Origin: Blautia sp. AF19-10LB
GTDB taxonomy: Bacteria; Bacillota; Clostridia; Lachnospirales; Lachnospiraceae
Assembly (NCBI RefSeq): GCF_003461245.1
Contig: NZ_QTWS01000017.1
Span: 1-64,000, forward strand
DNA length: 64,000 nucleotides
Direction of reading: 5' to 3'
The notes beneath the pieces are model-generated. The model did no database searches and had not been told where the DNA came from. It was given only the letters and a program-made list of their open reading frames with translations. The position numbers were made by a program, and so were the translations under genes. Below are positions 33,652 to 43,277 of the stretch, one piece after another (the first letter of the stretch is position 1; every line of letters begins with the position of its first letter).

Positions 33652-34281
33652 ATGAAAAAACTGGAATTACAAAAATGCATTGTCGGAAGTGTATACACAA
33701 ACTGCTACTTCCTCAAAAATAAAGAAAATGGTGAACTGCTGATCGTGGATCCGGGAGATGCGGCGGATACGATCGAGCGCAAAGTTTCCGAGATGCAGGG
33801 CAAGCCTGTCGGAATCCTTCTGACGCATGGTCATTTTGATCATATCATGGCAGCAGATGAGGTAAGAAAGAAATACAATATTCCAATCTATGCAAGTGAA
33901 AAAGAAGAGACAACACTTCTGAATCCGAAGGTGAATCTGTCAGTGTTTGGTCATGGAAGCTGTACACTGGATGCGGATGTTTATCTTAAGGATCTTCAGA
34001 CCGTAGAACTGGCCGGATTTTCAGTACAGATGATCGAGACACCGGGACATACTGTTGGAAGCTGCTGTTATTATCTCAAGGATGAGGGTGTGCTTTTCAG
34101 TGGCGACACCGTATTTCAGGGATCAGTAGGAAGAACGGATTTTCCGGAGGGCAGCACAGCAGCAATCGTCAGAAGCCTTCATCGTCTTCTGGATGCACTG
34201 CCGGATGAGACAGAGGTATATCCGGGGCATGATGCATCGACAACAATCGGTTATGAAAAGAGGTACAATCCATTTGTATAA
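33652..34281 (+). CDS. MBL-fold hydrolase (glyoxalase II-like)
   Basis: A 209-residue zinc hydrolase. Metal motifs are T-H-G-H-F-D-H (H59, H61, D63, H64), P-G-H-T near 130, S-G-D-T near 147, and Y-P-G-H-D near 190. This set matches the hydroxyacylglutathione hydrolase-like group, whose substrate in thiol-diverse Firmicutes is uncertain. It is in the rel-MBL-hemZ order common in Clostridia. The end overlaps the next gene. AGGAGA precedes the ATG. Confidence 0.88.
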   Translation: MKKLELQKCIVGSVYTNCYFLKNKENGELLIVDPGDAADTIERKVSEMQGKPVGILLTHGHFDHIMAADEVRKKYNIPIYASEKEETTLLNPKVNLSVFGHGSCTLDADVYLKDLQTVELAGFSVQMIETPGHTVGSCCYYLKDEGVLFSGDTVFQGSVGRTDFPEGSTAAIVRSLHRLLDALPDETEVYPGHDASTTIGYEKRYNPFV

Positions 34282-35803
34282 GATTGATATACTTTTTCTT
34301 GATAAAGAATTTGAACATGATATTTATGAACTGATCCGTGCTTTTTATCCAGGAAGTGAAATCACTTCTTCCTATGATGAGAGAAAGGAAGGCTGTGATC
34401 TTTATTTCCGGATCGAAAAGCAGGATGAGTCCTGCATGATCCGCTATGAGGATCATGAGAACAAAGGTGTGACAAGTGCAGAATTTGTAGAAGGGCAGTC
34501 TTCGGATGCCCTTGTTTCTTGTTCGGCGTCAGAAGATGCTGATGCGAAAGAACAGGCACATGCAATCCGTAAAGAACGCAAGGACATCGTGAAACTGGCA
34601 CTGTACAGGTTATTGGTCAGCCTGACGGGCAAAACCCTTCCATGGGGAAACCTGACCGGGATCCGTCCGGCGAAGCTGGCAATGGGACTTATTGAGTCCG
34701 GAATGAAAAACACAGAAGCAGCGCAGGAAATGAGAGACCGCTACATGGTCAGCCCCCAGAAAACTGCACTGGCGATCACGATCGCAAACAGAGAGCGGGA
34801 AATCCTGAAGGACATTGATTATGAGAATGGTTACAGTCTTTATGTCGGAATCCCGTTCTGCCCGAGTATCTGCCTTTACTGTTCTTTCAGCTCTTATCCG
34901 CTGAAACAGTGGAAGGACAGGGTAGATCTGTATCTTGAGGCTTTGTGTAAAGAAATCAAAGCTGTCTCTGAGATTATGAGACAAAAGGGTAAAAAACTGG
35001 ACACTGTCTACATCGGAGGCGGAACACCGACTACTCTGGAACCAGAACAGCTGAAAGTCCTGTTTGATTCCCTTATGGAACATTTTGACTGCGAGCACCT
35101 TGTGGAATTTACGATCGAGGCAGGAAGACCGGACAGTATCACCAGAGAAAAACTGATGATGATCCGAAATTACCCTGTCACGAGGATTTCTGTAAATCCA
35201 CAGACCATGAACCAGGAGACACTGGATATCATCGGACGCAGACATACGGTACAGGAAACAGAGCAGGCGTTTAAACTTGCAAGAGAGTGTGGCTTTGATA
35301 ATATCAATATGGACCTGATCGTGGGACTTCCAGGTGAGGACAAAGCGATGGTGGAGCATACATTAGAGGAAGTCAGACGGCTTGCACCTGACAGCCTGAC
35401 GGTACATTCCCTGGCGGTAAAGAGAGCAGCGCGCCTGAATATGTTCAAAGACAAATATCAGGAAATGACGTTTGAGAACAACCAGGAGATCATGGATATG
35501 ACCATGAAAACAGCCTATGAAATGGAAATGGGACCTTATTATCTGTACAGACAGAAGAATATGAAGGGTAATTTTGAAAATGTAGGCTATGCAAAGGTTG
35601 ACAAAGCCGGGATTTACAATATACTAATTATGGAAGAAAAACAGCCGATCATTGCCCTTGGCGCAGGCGGCTCATCCAAACTGGTCTTTGACCATGGCAG
35701 ACGCATCGAGCGTGCAGAGAATGTCAAAGACGTAACTAATTATATTTCCCGTATCGATGAAATGATAGAAAGAAAACGTGCAGGAATACAGAAATGGCTC
35801 TAG
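34253..35803 (+). CDS. hemZ: Oxygen-independent coproporphyrinogen III oxidase-like HemZ
   Basis: A radical SAM enzyme of the HemN/HemZ group, for anaerobic haem-precursor metabolism or haem chaperone-like work. It has 516 residues from ATG 34253. The N-terminal 170 residues are the HemZ-specific part, containing L-P-W-G-N-L-T-G-I-R-P. The cluster motif C-P-S-I-C-L-Y-C lies near residue 203-210. G-G-G-T-P-T and E-A-G-R-P-D follow. The start is uncertain: ATG 34253 overlaps the MBL gene by 29 bp, and TTG 34274 with AAAGAGG upstream is also possible. No other haem genes are nearby. Confidence 0.85.
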   Translation: MKRGTIHLYKIDILFLDKEFEHDIYELIRAFYPGSEITSSYDERKEGCDLYFRIEKQDESCMIRYEDHENKGVTSAEFVEGQSSDALVSCSASEDADAKEQAHAIRKERKDIVKLALYRLLVSLTGKTLPWGNLTGIRPAKLAMGLIESGMKNTEAAQEMRDRYMVSPQKTALAITIANREREILKDIDYENGYSLYVGIPFCPSICLYCSFSSYPLKQWKDRVDLYLEALCKEIKAVSEIMRQKGKKLDTVYIGGGTPTTLEPEQLKVLFDSLMEHFDCEHLVEFTIEAGRPDSITREKLMMIRNYPVTRISVNPQTMNQETLDIIGRRHTVQETEQAFKLARECGFDNINMDLIVGLPGEDKAMVEHTLEEVRRLAPDSLTVHSLAVKRAARLNMFKDKYQEMTFENNQEIMDMTMKTAYEMEMGPYYLYRQKNMKGNFENVGYAKVDKAGIYNILIMEEKQPIIALGAGGSSKLVFDHGRRIERAENVKDVTNYISRIDEMIERKRAGIQKWL

Positions 35804-35819
35804 GCAGGAGGTATATACG

Positions 35820-36386
35820 TTGGAAATGACACAAGAAGAAGAGATAAAGTCCCCGGACAGGCTTCTGGAATTTGATCTGTCTGCCGAACTGAATCACGGA
35901 ATTGCGGTCAGTAATCTTGCGTATGCGGTAGCGAAGGAGCTGGGGCAGGATGAGGAGTTCTGTTATCAGCTTGCCATTGCAGGAATACTTCATGATATTG
36001 GCAAACTGAAACTTACAGGATACATTAACGGACAGGAAAACGATCCGCTTCTGATCGAGGAACTGAAATATGTCAGGATGCATTCGACACTTGGTTATGA
36101 AGAACTGAAAGATCAGGATTATTCGGAAACAGTTCTTCAGAGTATCCTTTATCACCATGAGAATTATGACGGAAGTGGATATCCATCCAATCTGTCCGGT
36201 GACAGTATTCCCCTGGGCGCCAGGATCCTGAGAGTCTGTGATGTATATGCAGCACTGATCTCAGACAGACCTTACCGCAAGGCATTTGATGTAAGCAGTG
36301 TGATAGAGCTGATGATCGATGAGATCAAAAACTTTGATATGGAAGTTTTTCTTGCATTTCAGAGAGTGGTACATGATAACAAATAA
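35820..36386 (+). CDS. HD-GYP-like phosphohydrolase
   Basis: A 188-residue protein with an HD domain (L-H-D-I-G-K, H58-D59) and H-H-E-N-Y-D-G-S-G-Y-P (about 112-122), close to the GYP signature of cyclic di-GMP phosphodiesterases. C-D-V-Y-A-A-L-x-S-D-R-P-Y-R-K completes the pattern. The protein has no sensor or receiver domain. Activity on cyclic di-GMP is plausible but not shown. The start is TTG 35820 with AGGAGG 8 bp upstream; the ATG two codons later is an alternative. Confidence 0.82.
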   Translation: MEMTQEEEIKSPDRLLEFDLSAELNHGIAVSNLAYAVAKELGQDEEFCYQLAIAGILHDIGKLKLTGYINGQENDPLLIEELKYVRMHSTLGYEELKDQDYSETVLQSILYHHENYDGSGYPSNLSGDSIPLGARILRVCDVYAALISDRPYRKAFDVSSVIELMIDEIKNFDMEVFLAFQRVVHDNK

Positions 36387-36398
36387 CAGGAGGACAGC

Positions 36399-37649
36399 AT
36401 GGCATTAAAGAAAAAACCGGTAACCGGTATGAAAGATATTTTACCAAAGGAAATGGAGATCCGTAATTATGTGATGAACATGATCCGTGAAACTTACGGC
36501 AAATTCGGATTTACAGCAATTGAGACTCCGTGCGTGGAGCACATCGAGAATCTCAGCAGCAAACAGGGTGGGGAAAATGAGAAACTGATCTTCAAGATCC
36601 TCAAACGTGGAGAAAAACTGAAACTTGATACAGCAGAGTGTGAGGCAGATCTGGTAGACTCCGGACTTCGTTATGACCTGACTGTACCGCTTTCCAGATA
36701 TTATTCCAACAATGCCAGCCAGCTTCCGGCACCATTCAAGGCACTGCAGATGGGAAATGTATGGAGAGCAGACCGTCCGCAGAGAGGCCGTTTCCGTCAG
36801 TTCATGCAGTGTGACATCGATATTCTTGGTGAGTCCACATACCTTGCAGAGATCGAGCTGGTCATGGCGACTACCACACTGCTTGGCAAACTGGATTTCC
36901 ATAACTTCACGATCCGTATCAACGACAGAAAGATCCTCAAGGCTATGGCACAGTACAGCGGCTTCCCGGAAGAAAGCTTTGATACTGTATTTATCATTCT
37001 TGACAAGATGGACAAGATCGGTCTTGAAGGCGTAGCAGAAGAACTCGAAAAAGAAGGCTTCAGCAAAGAAAGCATTGATACATACCTTAGTATGTTCAAA
37101 GAAATCACTTCTGACATTGAGGGCGTACGCTACTGCAAGGAGAAACTGAAAGATGTCCTTGATCCGAAGGTTGCAGAAGATCTGGAAACTATCATCACAG
37201 CAGTAGATTCTGTAAAGAACGCAGATTTCAAGATCTCCTTCGATCCGACTCTGGTTCGTGGAATGTCTTACTACACAGGTCCAATCTTTGAGATCGCAAT
37301 GGATGAATTTGGCGGCTCTGTCGGCGGCGGCGGACGTTATGATGAGATGATCGGTAAATTTACAGGTCAGAATACATCTGCATGTGGATTTTCCATCGGA
37401 TTTGAGAGAATCGTTATGCTGCTTCTGGAGAGAGGATATGAGATCCCGACAAGCGCAGCCAAGAAAGCATATCTGATCGAGAAAAACATGCCGGCAGACA
37501 AACTTCTTCCAATTCTGAAACAGGCAGAAGAAGAGCGTAAGAACGGCGTTCAGGTCAATATTTCTATCATGAAGAAAAACAAGAAATTCCAGAAGGAACA
37601 GATGACCGCAGAAGGATATACAGAATTTGTAGAATTCTTTAATAAATAA
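36399..37649 (+). CDS. hisS: Histidine--tRNA ligase
   Basis: Class II aminoacyl-tRNA synthetase of 416 residues that charges tRNA-His. The opening is K-P-V-T-G-M-K-D-I-L-P. Class II motif 2 is F-K-A-L-Q-M-G-N-V-W-R-A-D-R-P-Q-R-G-R-F-R-Q-F (about 108-130), the histidine motif is L-V-R-G-M-S-Y-Y-T-G near 285, and motif 3 is G-F-S-I-G-F-E-R near 330. The anticodon-binding domain at the C-terminus is shorter than in E. coli. AGGAGG precedes the ATG. It forms an operon with aspS. Confidence 0.95.
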   Translation: MALKKKPVTGMKDILPKEMEIRNYVMNMIRETYGKFGFTAIETPCVEHIENLSSKQGGENEKLIFKILKRGEKLKLDTAECEADLVDSGLRYDLTVPLSRYYSNNASQLPAPFKALQMGNVWRADRPQRGRFRQFMQCDIDILGESTYLAEIELVMATTTLLGKLDFHNFTIRINDRKILKAMAQYSGFPEESFDTVFIILDKMDKIGLEGVAEELEKEGFSKESIDTYLSMFKEITSDIEGVRYCKEKLKDVLDPKVAEDLETIITAVDSVKNADFKISFDPTLVRGMSYYTGPIFEIAMDEFGGSVGGGGRYDEMIGKFTGQNTSACGFSIGFERIVMLLLERGYEIPTSAAKKAYLIEKNMPADKLLPILKQAEEERKNGVQVNISIMKKNKKFQKEQMTAEGYTEFVEFFNK

Positions 37650-37676
37650 TATAAATGCTTCAAAAGGAGAAAAATC

Positions 37677-39473
37677 ATGGCTGAAAGTATGAAAGGTCTG
37701 CACAGGACATGCCGATGTGCAGAAGTAACAAACGATATGGTCGGCAGCAAAGTAACTCTGATGGGATGGGTTCAGAAGGCCCGCAACAAAGGTGGACTTG
37801 TCTTTGTTGATCTTCGTGACCGTTCCGGAATCATGCAGGTTATTTTTGAAAATGGCGGCATTGATGAAGAGGGATTCGAAAAAGCCGGCAAACTGAGAAG
37901 TGAGTTTGTGATCGCAGTTACAGGTACTGTTGAGAACCGTGGCGGCGCTGTAAATGAAAACCTTGCTACAGGTGCACTCGAACTTCGTGCAGAATCCTTA
38001 AGAATCCTGGCAGAGTCCGATGTTCCGCCTTTCCCGATCGAGGAAAACAGCAAGACAAAAGACGAGATCCGTCTGAAATACCGTTACCTTGACCTGAGAA
38101 GACCGGACCTTCAGAGAAATCTGATGATGAAGAGCAAAGTTATGATGCTCACCCGTAAATTCTTCACAGACGAAGGATTCCTTGAAGTTGAGACACCAAT
38201 GCTTGGTAAGAGTACACCGGAAGGTGCAAGAGATTACCTTGTTCCGTCCAGGATCCATCCAGGTTCTTTCTACGGACTTCCACAGTCTCCGCAGCTTTAC
38301 AAACAGCTTCTGATGTGCTCTGGATATGACCGTTATATCCAGATCGCACGCTGCTTCCGTGATGAGGACCTTCGTGCGGACCGTCAGCCGGAATTTACGC
38401 AGATCGATATGGAGCTTTCTTTCGTAGATGTTGATGATGTCATCGACGTAAATGAGAGATTCCTTGCATACCTGTTCAAAGAAGTTCTTGATGTAGATGT
38501 TAAACTTCCGATCCAGAGAATCACCTGGCAGGAAGCTATGGACCGTTTCGGTTCTGACAAGCCGGATATGCGTTTTGGAATGGAACTGCATGACGTAAGC
38601 GAAGTAGTTAAGGATTGCGGATTTGTAGTATTCAAGGGTGCTCTTGAGGCAGGCGGAAGTGTTCGTGGTATCAACGCAGAAGGCCAGGGCAGCATGCCGC
38701 GTAAGAAGATCGACAAACTCGTTGAGTTTGCAAAGACTTATGGTGCAAAAGGTCTTGCTTACATCGCGATCGCAGAAGACGGCACCCGCAAATCTTCTTT
38801 CGCCAAATTTATGACAGAAGAAGAGATGGATGCACTTGTTCAGGCTATGGAAGGTAAGCCGGGGGACCTGCTTCTCTTTGCAGCAGACAAGAACAAAGTT
38901 GTATACGATGTTCTCGGAGCTCTCCGTGTAGAACTTGCAAAACAGATGGATCTTCTTGATAAGAATGAATATCGTTTCGTATGGGTAACAGAGTTCCCGC
39001 TTCTTGAGTGGAACGAAGAAGAAAACCGTTACACAGCAATGCACCATCCATTCACCATGCTGATGGATGAAGATATCCCGCTGATCGAGAGCGGAGATCT
39101 TGGAAAGATCCGTGCAAAAGCATACGATATCGTACTGAATGGTAACGAGATCGGTGGTGGTAGTGTTCGAATCCACCAGAATGATATCCAGGAGAAGATG
39201 TTTGAGATGCTTGGCTTCACCAAAGAAGCTGCTTATGAACAGTTCGGATTCCTCCTGAATGCATTCAAATACGGAGTTCCGCCTCACGCTGGACTGGCTT
39301 ACGGACTTGACCGTCTCGTAATGCTGATGGCAAAAGTTGACAGCATCCGTGACGTCATCGCCTTCCCGAAGGTAAAAGATGCTTCCTGCCTGATGACAGA
39401 ATCGCCGAGCAGAGTAAGCGAGCAGCAGCTTGAAGAACTTGGACTTGAGACAGCTCCGGAAGAAGCTGAATAA
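37677..39473 (+). CDS. aspS: Aspartate--tRNA ligase
   Basis: Class II synthetase of 598 residues, the long bacterial type. It has an OB-fold anticodon domain (about 15-105), class II core with F-L-E-V-E-T-P near 168 and C-F-R-D-E-D-L-R-A-D-R-Q-P-E-F near 222, the bacterial GAD insertion (about 290-410), and motif 3 G-L-A-Y-G-L-D-R near 540. AAGGAG precedes the ATG. It lies 27 bp after hisS. Whether it also charges tRNA-Asn cannot be judged here. Confidence 0.95.
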   Translation: MAESMKGLHRTCRCAEVTNDMVGSKVTLMGWVQKARNKGGLVFVDLRDRSGIMQVIFENGGIDEEGFEKAGKLRSEFVIAVTGTVENRGGAVNENLATGALELRAESLRILAESDVPPFPIEENSKTKDEIRLKYRYLDLRRPDLQRNLMMKSKVMMLTRKFFTDEGFLEVETPMLGKSTPEGARDYLVPSRIHPGSFYGLPQSPQLYKQLLMCSGYDRYIQIARCFRDEDLRADRQPEFTQIDMELSFVDVDDVIDVNERFLAYLFKEVLDVDVKLPIQRITWQEAMDRFGSDKPDMRFGMELHDVSEVVKDCGFVVFKGALEAGGSVRGINAEGQGSMPRKKIDKLVEFAKTYGAKGLAYIAIAEDGTRKSSFAKFMTEEEMDALVQAMEGKPGDLLLFAADKNKVVYDVLGALRVELAKQMDLLDKNEYRFVWVTEFPLLEWNEEENRYTAMHHPFTMLMDEDIPLIESGDLGKIRAKAYDIVLNGNEIGGGSVRIHQNDIQEKMFEMLGFTKEAAYEQFGFLLNAFKYGVPPHAGLAYGLDRLVMLMAKVDSIRDVIAFPKVKDASCLMTESPSRVSEQQLEELGLETAPEEAE

Positions 39474-39485
39474 TTAATTATATAC

Positions 39486-39532
39486 AAAAACTCCCGCCAG
39501 CCTGTGATATAAAGGTCTGGCAGGAGTTTTTT
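39486..39532. terminator. Bidirectional terminator between aspS and lipoprotein gene
   Basis: AAAAACTCCCGCCAG pairs with CTGGCAGGAGTTTTTT around a 16-nt loop. T runs exist on both strands, so it serves the convergent genes on either side. Confidence 0.85.
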
Positions 39533-39553
39533 GATCTGGAGAAGGACGAAAGT

Positions 39554-40852
39554 TTATTCTTCGTAGGAACTGTCATCGGATGCAGTGTCATCTTCATAAT
39601 TATCAGCATTTGCGTCATCATCCGAAAAATCGTAGCCGGAATCGAAATCTTCTTCATCGATATATTCGGAAGAATCAGACAGTGTTTCGTCAGATGGTTC
39701 GGAGTTACTTTCATCATTTGAAAGTTCGCTGTTTTCATCGGGGACAGGTGTGGTGCTGAGCGTTCCAAATATAGCATTTCCGATGGCTTCACTGTTTTCC
39801 AGGAGTTTCCAGGATGCACCGTCGTTGGTAAGATGAAAAGTAACAGAAGAAGTGACGGTATCTGTGTTTTCCTTAATGCTGTTAAGGAGAAGTTCCAGAG
39901 AATGCTCATATCTTTTGGAAGAACCATCAATGACGGCATCAACAGAGGAGAGATAAGTATCCCGGCTGCTCTGATAATCAGAAAGTATGGATGCACTGTC
40001 AAAAGTTGTAATTTCTGTAGTTACGACAGCATTGTAACTTTGAATATTGCAACTGGTGATCTGATAATCAAGAGTTTTGTGAACCTGATCGACAAGAGCT
40101 GATGCAATGGAATTCTTGGCAGAATCTGAAGTGTTCAAAAGACTTTCCAGACCAAGATAATTTCCCATTTGTTTAGAATCCATGGTTTTGAGGGTATCTA
40201 AATAGACGGACAGTGTTTCTTCTGGAGACATGAGATCACTGTCGGACAGATAAGTCATAAGACCGCCGACAAGATCATTTTCCAGAGAATGGGTCCGTAT
40301 GATCTCCCATTCCTGTTTGGAAGTACCCTTGTCTGTGAGCCTGATGGTACATTCCGTTTCCATAGTTTCATAGTGATTCTGCTTCAACAGATCATCAAGG
40401 ATCAGATAACGGTCCTCCATGGAAGTTGTAGTTTCTTCGGTGTCTGCTGAATCAGAACTGGCTGCCTTGAGGATTGCTGCTTTGAGGGAAGCTTCGGCGT
40501 AATCGGAAGCTAAGGTCTGAGCATCTATGGTAGTCAGCTTTATCTTTGCTGTGGCTTCTTTTTTATCTTCGTCGACGTCAAGATCAAGAATTTGATAATC
40601 AAAATCCTGAAAGAAGAGAGAAAAAACTTCTTCTACTTCCTGGGAAAGAGAAGTTTCCGTCGTTGCGTCGGGGAACAGTTCTTTATAGGATACATATTTC
40701 TGGGCAGTATCGGAGTCCAGATTCTTGAGGAGATTCAGTTCGTTGCTGATCACTGTTTTTACATCGGTTTTATCGAGGTGGGAACAGCCGCCAAAACAGA
40801 CAACTGCAAGGATAAAAACGAAAAGAGAGATCAGATTTTTGGCAATCTTCAT
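39554..40852 (-). CDS. Predicted lipoprotein with two similar domains
   Basis: A 432-residue exported lipoprotein, start ATG 40852 with GAAAGGAAAG upstream. Signal peptide K-I-A-K-N-L-I-S-L-F-V-F-I-L-A ends in the lipobox F-G-G-C (about residue 24). Two similar segments follow (about 27-185 and 215-365), each with a K/S-x-Y/L-E-x-L-F/L element and D-Y-Q-I-L/T near its middle. An acidic Ser/Asp/Glu tail closes the protein. It resembles DUF5105-type lipoproteins, which I hold only loosely. Function is unknown. It is the only minus-strand gene in the chromosomal part. Confidence 0.7.
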   Translation of the reverse strand: MKIAKNLISLFVFILAVVCFGGCSHLDKTDVKTVISNELNLLKNLDSDTAQKYVSYKELFPDATTETSLSQEVEEVFSLFFQDFDYQILDLDVDEDKKEATAKIKLTTIDAQTLASDYAEASLKAAILKAASSDSADTEETTTSMEDRYLILDDLLKQNHYETMETECTIRLTDKGTSKQEWEIIRTHSLENDLVGGLMTYLSDSDLMSPEETLSVYLDTLKTMDSKQMGNYLGLESLLNTSDSAKNSIASALVDQVHKTLDYQITSCNIQSYNAVVTTEITTFDSASILSDYQSSRDTYLSSVDAVIDGSSKRYEHSLELLLNSIKENTDTVTSSVTFHLTNDGASWKLLENSEAIGNAIFGTLSTTPVPDENSELSNDESNSEPSDETLSDSSEYIDEEDFDSGYDFSDDDANADNYEDDTASDDSSYEE

Positions 40853-41151
40853 AAGTATCTTTCCTTTCAAAAAAATATTCTTATACATTTTACCAAAAAT
40901 CAGCTCAAAAGTCAAAAAAATGGATATTTTACTCTGTTTTTGGAAAGAAAACGTGAAAAAAATGTGAAAATCTTAATGATTTTGTGGAAGACTTTCTTTT
41001 TTGGAAACAATCTGCTATGATAGGTAAGATAAAAAAGTAGCTGTTACAGAATTGTAGCAGTAATCATGTAACATAAATTAAGAAACAAAAAACGACAGGA
41101 ATATGTCAGAATGTCCGATGGCGAAGGGCTGTAAGGAGGAAACTTCATATT
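40853..41151 (+). promoter_or_regulatory. Divergent promoter region before the efflux operon
   Basis: A 299-bp AT-rich gap between the lipoprotein gene and the divergent efflux operon. A TGC-extended -10, TATGAT (41016-41021), is the best candidate for the operon; its -35 is weak. AAGGAGG lies just before the first operon ATG. No clear operator is seen. Confidence 0.5.
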
Positions 41152-42597
41152 ATGAAAAAAAGAATTCTGATCCTTTTGGGGATCCTGATAATAGGAGGAG
41201 GCGCAGCGGGAGTCTGCTGGAAAACAGGAGTGTTTGGACAGCAGGAAGTCAGCGGAGATGTTATATATGTAACACTGATCAGTGAGATCAATGGAGATGC
41301 TGCAGGTGTATCCAACAGATATGCAGGCACGGTAGAACCGCAGGAAACGGTTGAGGTGGAACTGGAGAGTGGAAGATCTGTCAAGGAAGTCCAGGTCAAG
41401 ACAGGAGACCAGGTCAAAAAAGGACAGCTTTTGTTTGAATATGATCTCAGCAGTATTCAGGACAGCCTGGAGGAAGCGCAGCTGGAACTGGACCGTCTCA
41501 AGAATGAGGAGTCCAGCCTGAATGATCAGATTGCTACTCTCGAAAAAGAAAAGAAACAGGCATCTCAGGACAATCAGCTGTCTTATACAATTGAAATTGA
41601 GACAAACAAAATGAATCTCAAAAAAAATGAATATAATCAGAAAAGCAAGCAGGCAGAAATTGATAAACTGCAGAGCGCAACAGGTAATACTGAGGTGAGA
41701 AGTTCGATTGATGGTGTAATTCAGAAGATTGACACATCTAAATTATCAACAGATGATGGAGACAGTCTGGATGACAGTGCTAACGATATGTCTTCTTCTT
41801 CTGATACAGGAAGTGGAAGCAGCAATGCATTTATTACGATTCTGAGTACTGGTTCGTACAGAGTCAAAGGAACTGTAAATGAACTGAATATCCAGAACAT
41901 TGTAGAAGGAGAACCGGTAATTGTCCGGTCTCGTGTGGACAGCAGTCAGATCTGGCATGGGACCATGGGTACTATTGATAAGGACAGTGCAACTACCAAC
42001 AGTAGCAGCAACAGCTTCGGTATGATGGATGCAAGTGGAGATTCCCAGACTTCTTCAAGTACCTATCCATTTTATGTGAATCTTGATTCTTCTGACGGTC
42101 TCATGCTTGGACAGCATGTTTACATAGAAAATGACGAAGGACAGGAAGATCAGAAAGCAGGCCTGTGGCTGAGTGAAGTGTATATTTCAGATACAGATAC
42201 TGACCAGCCGTATGTCTGGGCAATGGGTAAGGACAAGAAACTTGAGAAGCGCAGCGTGATTCTTGGACAGTATGATGAAGAACTGGGAGAATATGAGATC
42301 GCAGACGGACTTACGAAGGATGATTATATTGCTTACCCGGCAGAAAATCTCAAAGAGGGAATGGCAACGACCAAAAACAGAGAAGAAGCTGTTGAGTCAG
42401 ATAATGTAGATATGGAGCCTGTTTCTGATATGAGTTCTGATGAACTTCCGGCAGATGATAATATGGATAGCATTGACTACGGGTATGACGGAACAGACGA
42501 CACCATGATAAGTGATTACGATACGGGTGATATGACCGATGGCGATCTCCCGGACGAAGATCTGGTCCCGATACAGGATGATACGGAGGCAGAGTAA
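41152..42597 (+). CDS. HlyD/MacA-like membrane-fusion adaptor
   Basis: A 481-residue adaptor of a MacAB-like ABC export system. One N-terminal membrane helix (about 4-22) is followed by a biotinyl-lipoyl half (V-K-T-G-D-Q-V-K-K-G-Q-L-L near 84), a coiled-coil hairpin (about 103-175), the second lipoyl half (S-S-I-D-G-V-I-Q-K), and beta-barrel domains. The C-terminal 70 residues are very acidic (D-E-L-P-A-D-D-N-M-D-S) and probably disordered. It overlaps the ATPase gene by one base (TAATG). In Gram-positive cells such adaptors extend into the wall. Confidence 0.88.
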   Translation: MKKRILILLGILIIGGGAAGVCWKTGVFGQQEVSGDVIYVTLISEINGDAAGVSNRYAGTVEPQETVEVELESGRSVKEVQVKTGDQVKKGQLLFEYDLSSIQDSLEEAQLELDRLKNEESSLNDQIATLEKEKKQASQDNQLSYTIEIETNKMNLKKNEYNQKSKQAEIDKLQSATGNTEVRSSIDGVIQKIDTSKLSTDDGDSLDDSANDMSSSSDTGSGSSNAFITILSTGSYRVKGTVNELNIQNIVEGEPVIVRSRVDSSQIWHGTMGTIDKDSATTNSSSNSFGMMDASGDSQTSSSTYPFYVNLDSSDGLMLGQHVYIENDEGQEDQKAGLWLSEVYISDTDTDQPYVWAMGKDKKLEKRSVILGQYDEELGEYEIADGLTKDDYIAYPAENLKEGMATTKNREEAVESDNVDMEPVSDMSSDELPADDNMDSIDYGYDGTDDTMISDYDTGDMTDGDLPDEDLVPIQDDTEAE

Positions 42598-43277
42598 TGA
42601 TCTTGGAATTAAAAGGAATCTATAAGGATTACCAGCAGGGCAAAATGAGCGTTCCGGTACTGAAAGATATCAACTTTTCCATGGAAGAGGGAGAATATGT
42701 GGCAATCATGGGACCGTCCGGTTCAGGCAAGACAACACTTATGAATATCATAGGATGTCTTGACAAACCGACAAAGGGAGAATTTTTTCTGGATGGTCAG
42801 GAGATTGGAACCTGTTCCGAAAATGACATGTCAGATATCCGTCTGAACAAGATCGGTTTTGTTTTTCAGAGTTTTCATCTTCTTCCGCGGCAGTCAGCAG
42901 CAGCAAATGTGGAACTTCCGCTTAACTATGCCAAAGTTCCAAAGAAAGAACGCAGACAGAGAGCCCTCAAAGCACTGGATCGTGTAGGACTTGCTGATCG
43001 AGTTGACTTTAAGCCGAACCAGCTTTCCGGAGGACAGATGCAGAGAGTGGCGATCGCCAGGGCAATCGTAAACAGTCCGAAACTGCTTCTTGCAGATGAA
43101 CCCACAGGAGCACTGGACAGTAAGTCCGGAGCACAGGTCATGGAGCTTTTTCAGAAGTTAAATGATGAGGGGGTAACAGTCCTGATGATCACGCATGATC
43201 CGGAAATCGCAGCACATGCGAAACGTGTAGTAACGATCCGTGACGGTGAACTCAGGGAAAAAGAGGTGAATTCATGA
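42597..43277 (+). CDS. ABC transporter ATP-binding protein (MacB/LolD type)
   Basis: A 226-residue ATPase. Walker A is G-P-S-G-S-G-K-T-T (39-47), Q-loop F-Q-S-F-H near 90, signature L-S-G-G-Q-M-Q-R (about 142-149) and Walker [13 protein letters not shown] (about 162-173). Length and D-E-P-T-G-A-L-D are typical of the MacB/LolD/FtsE class that drives mechanotransmission rather than channel transport. It overlaps genes on both sides (1 bp and 4 bp) and so is translationally coupled. Confidence 0.94.
   Translation: MILELKGIYKDYQQGKMSVPVLKDINFSMEEGEYVAIMGPSGSGKTTLMNIIGCLDKPTKGEFFLDGQEIGTCSENDMSDIRLNKIGFVFQSFHLLPRQSAAANVELPLNYAKVPKKERRQRALKALDRVGLADRVDFKPNQLSGGQMQRVAIARAIVNSPKLLLADEPTGALDSKSGAQVMELFQKLNDEGVTVLMITHDPEIAAHAKRVVTIRDGELREKEVNS

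Noticed and set aside
36386..36399. T-box leader for hisS-aspS
   Set aside because: Only 12 bp separate hisS from the upstream gene and no T-box sequence is present.
36441..37703. Long minus-strand open frame of 420 codons opposite hisS
   Set aside because: It is antisense to a complete, well-supported hisS; its translation is Cys/Phe/Leu-rich without domain signals or a ribosome binding site.
37998..39287. Minus-strand open frame of 429 codons opposite aspS
   Set aside because: Fully inside aspS on the other strand; composition is a mirror of the aspS codons and no motif is present.
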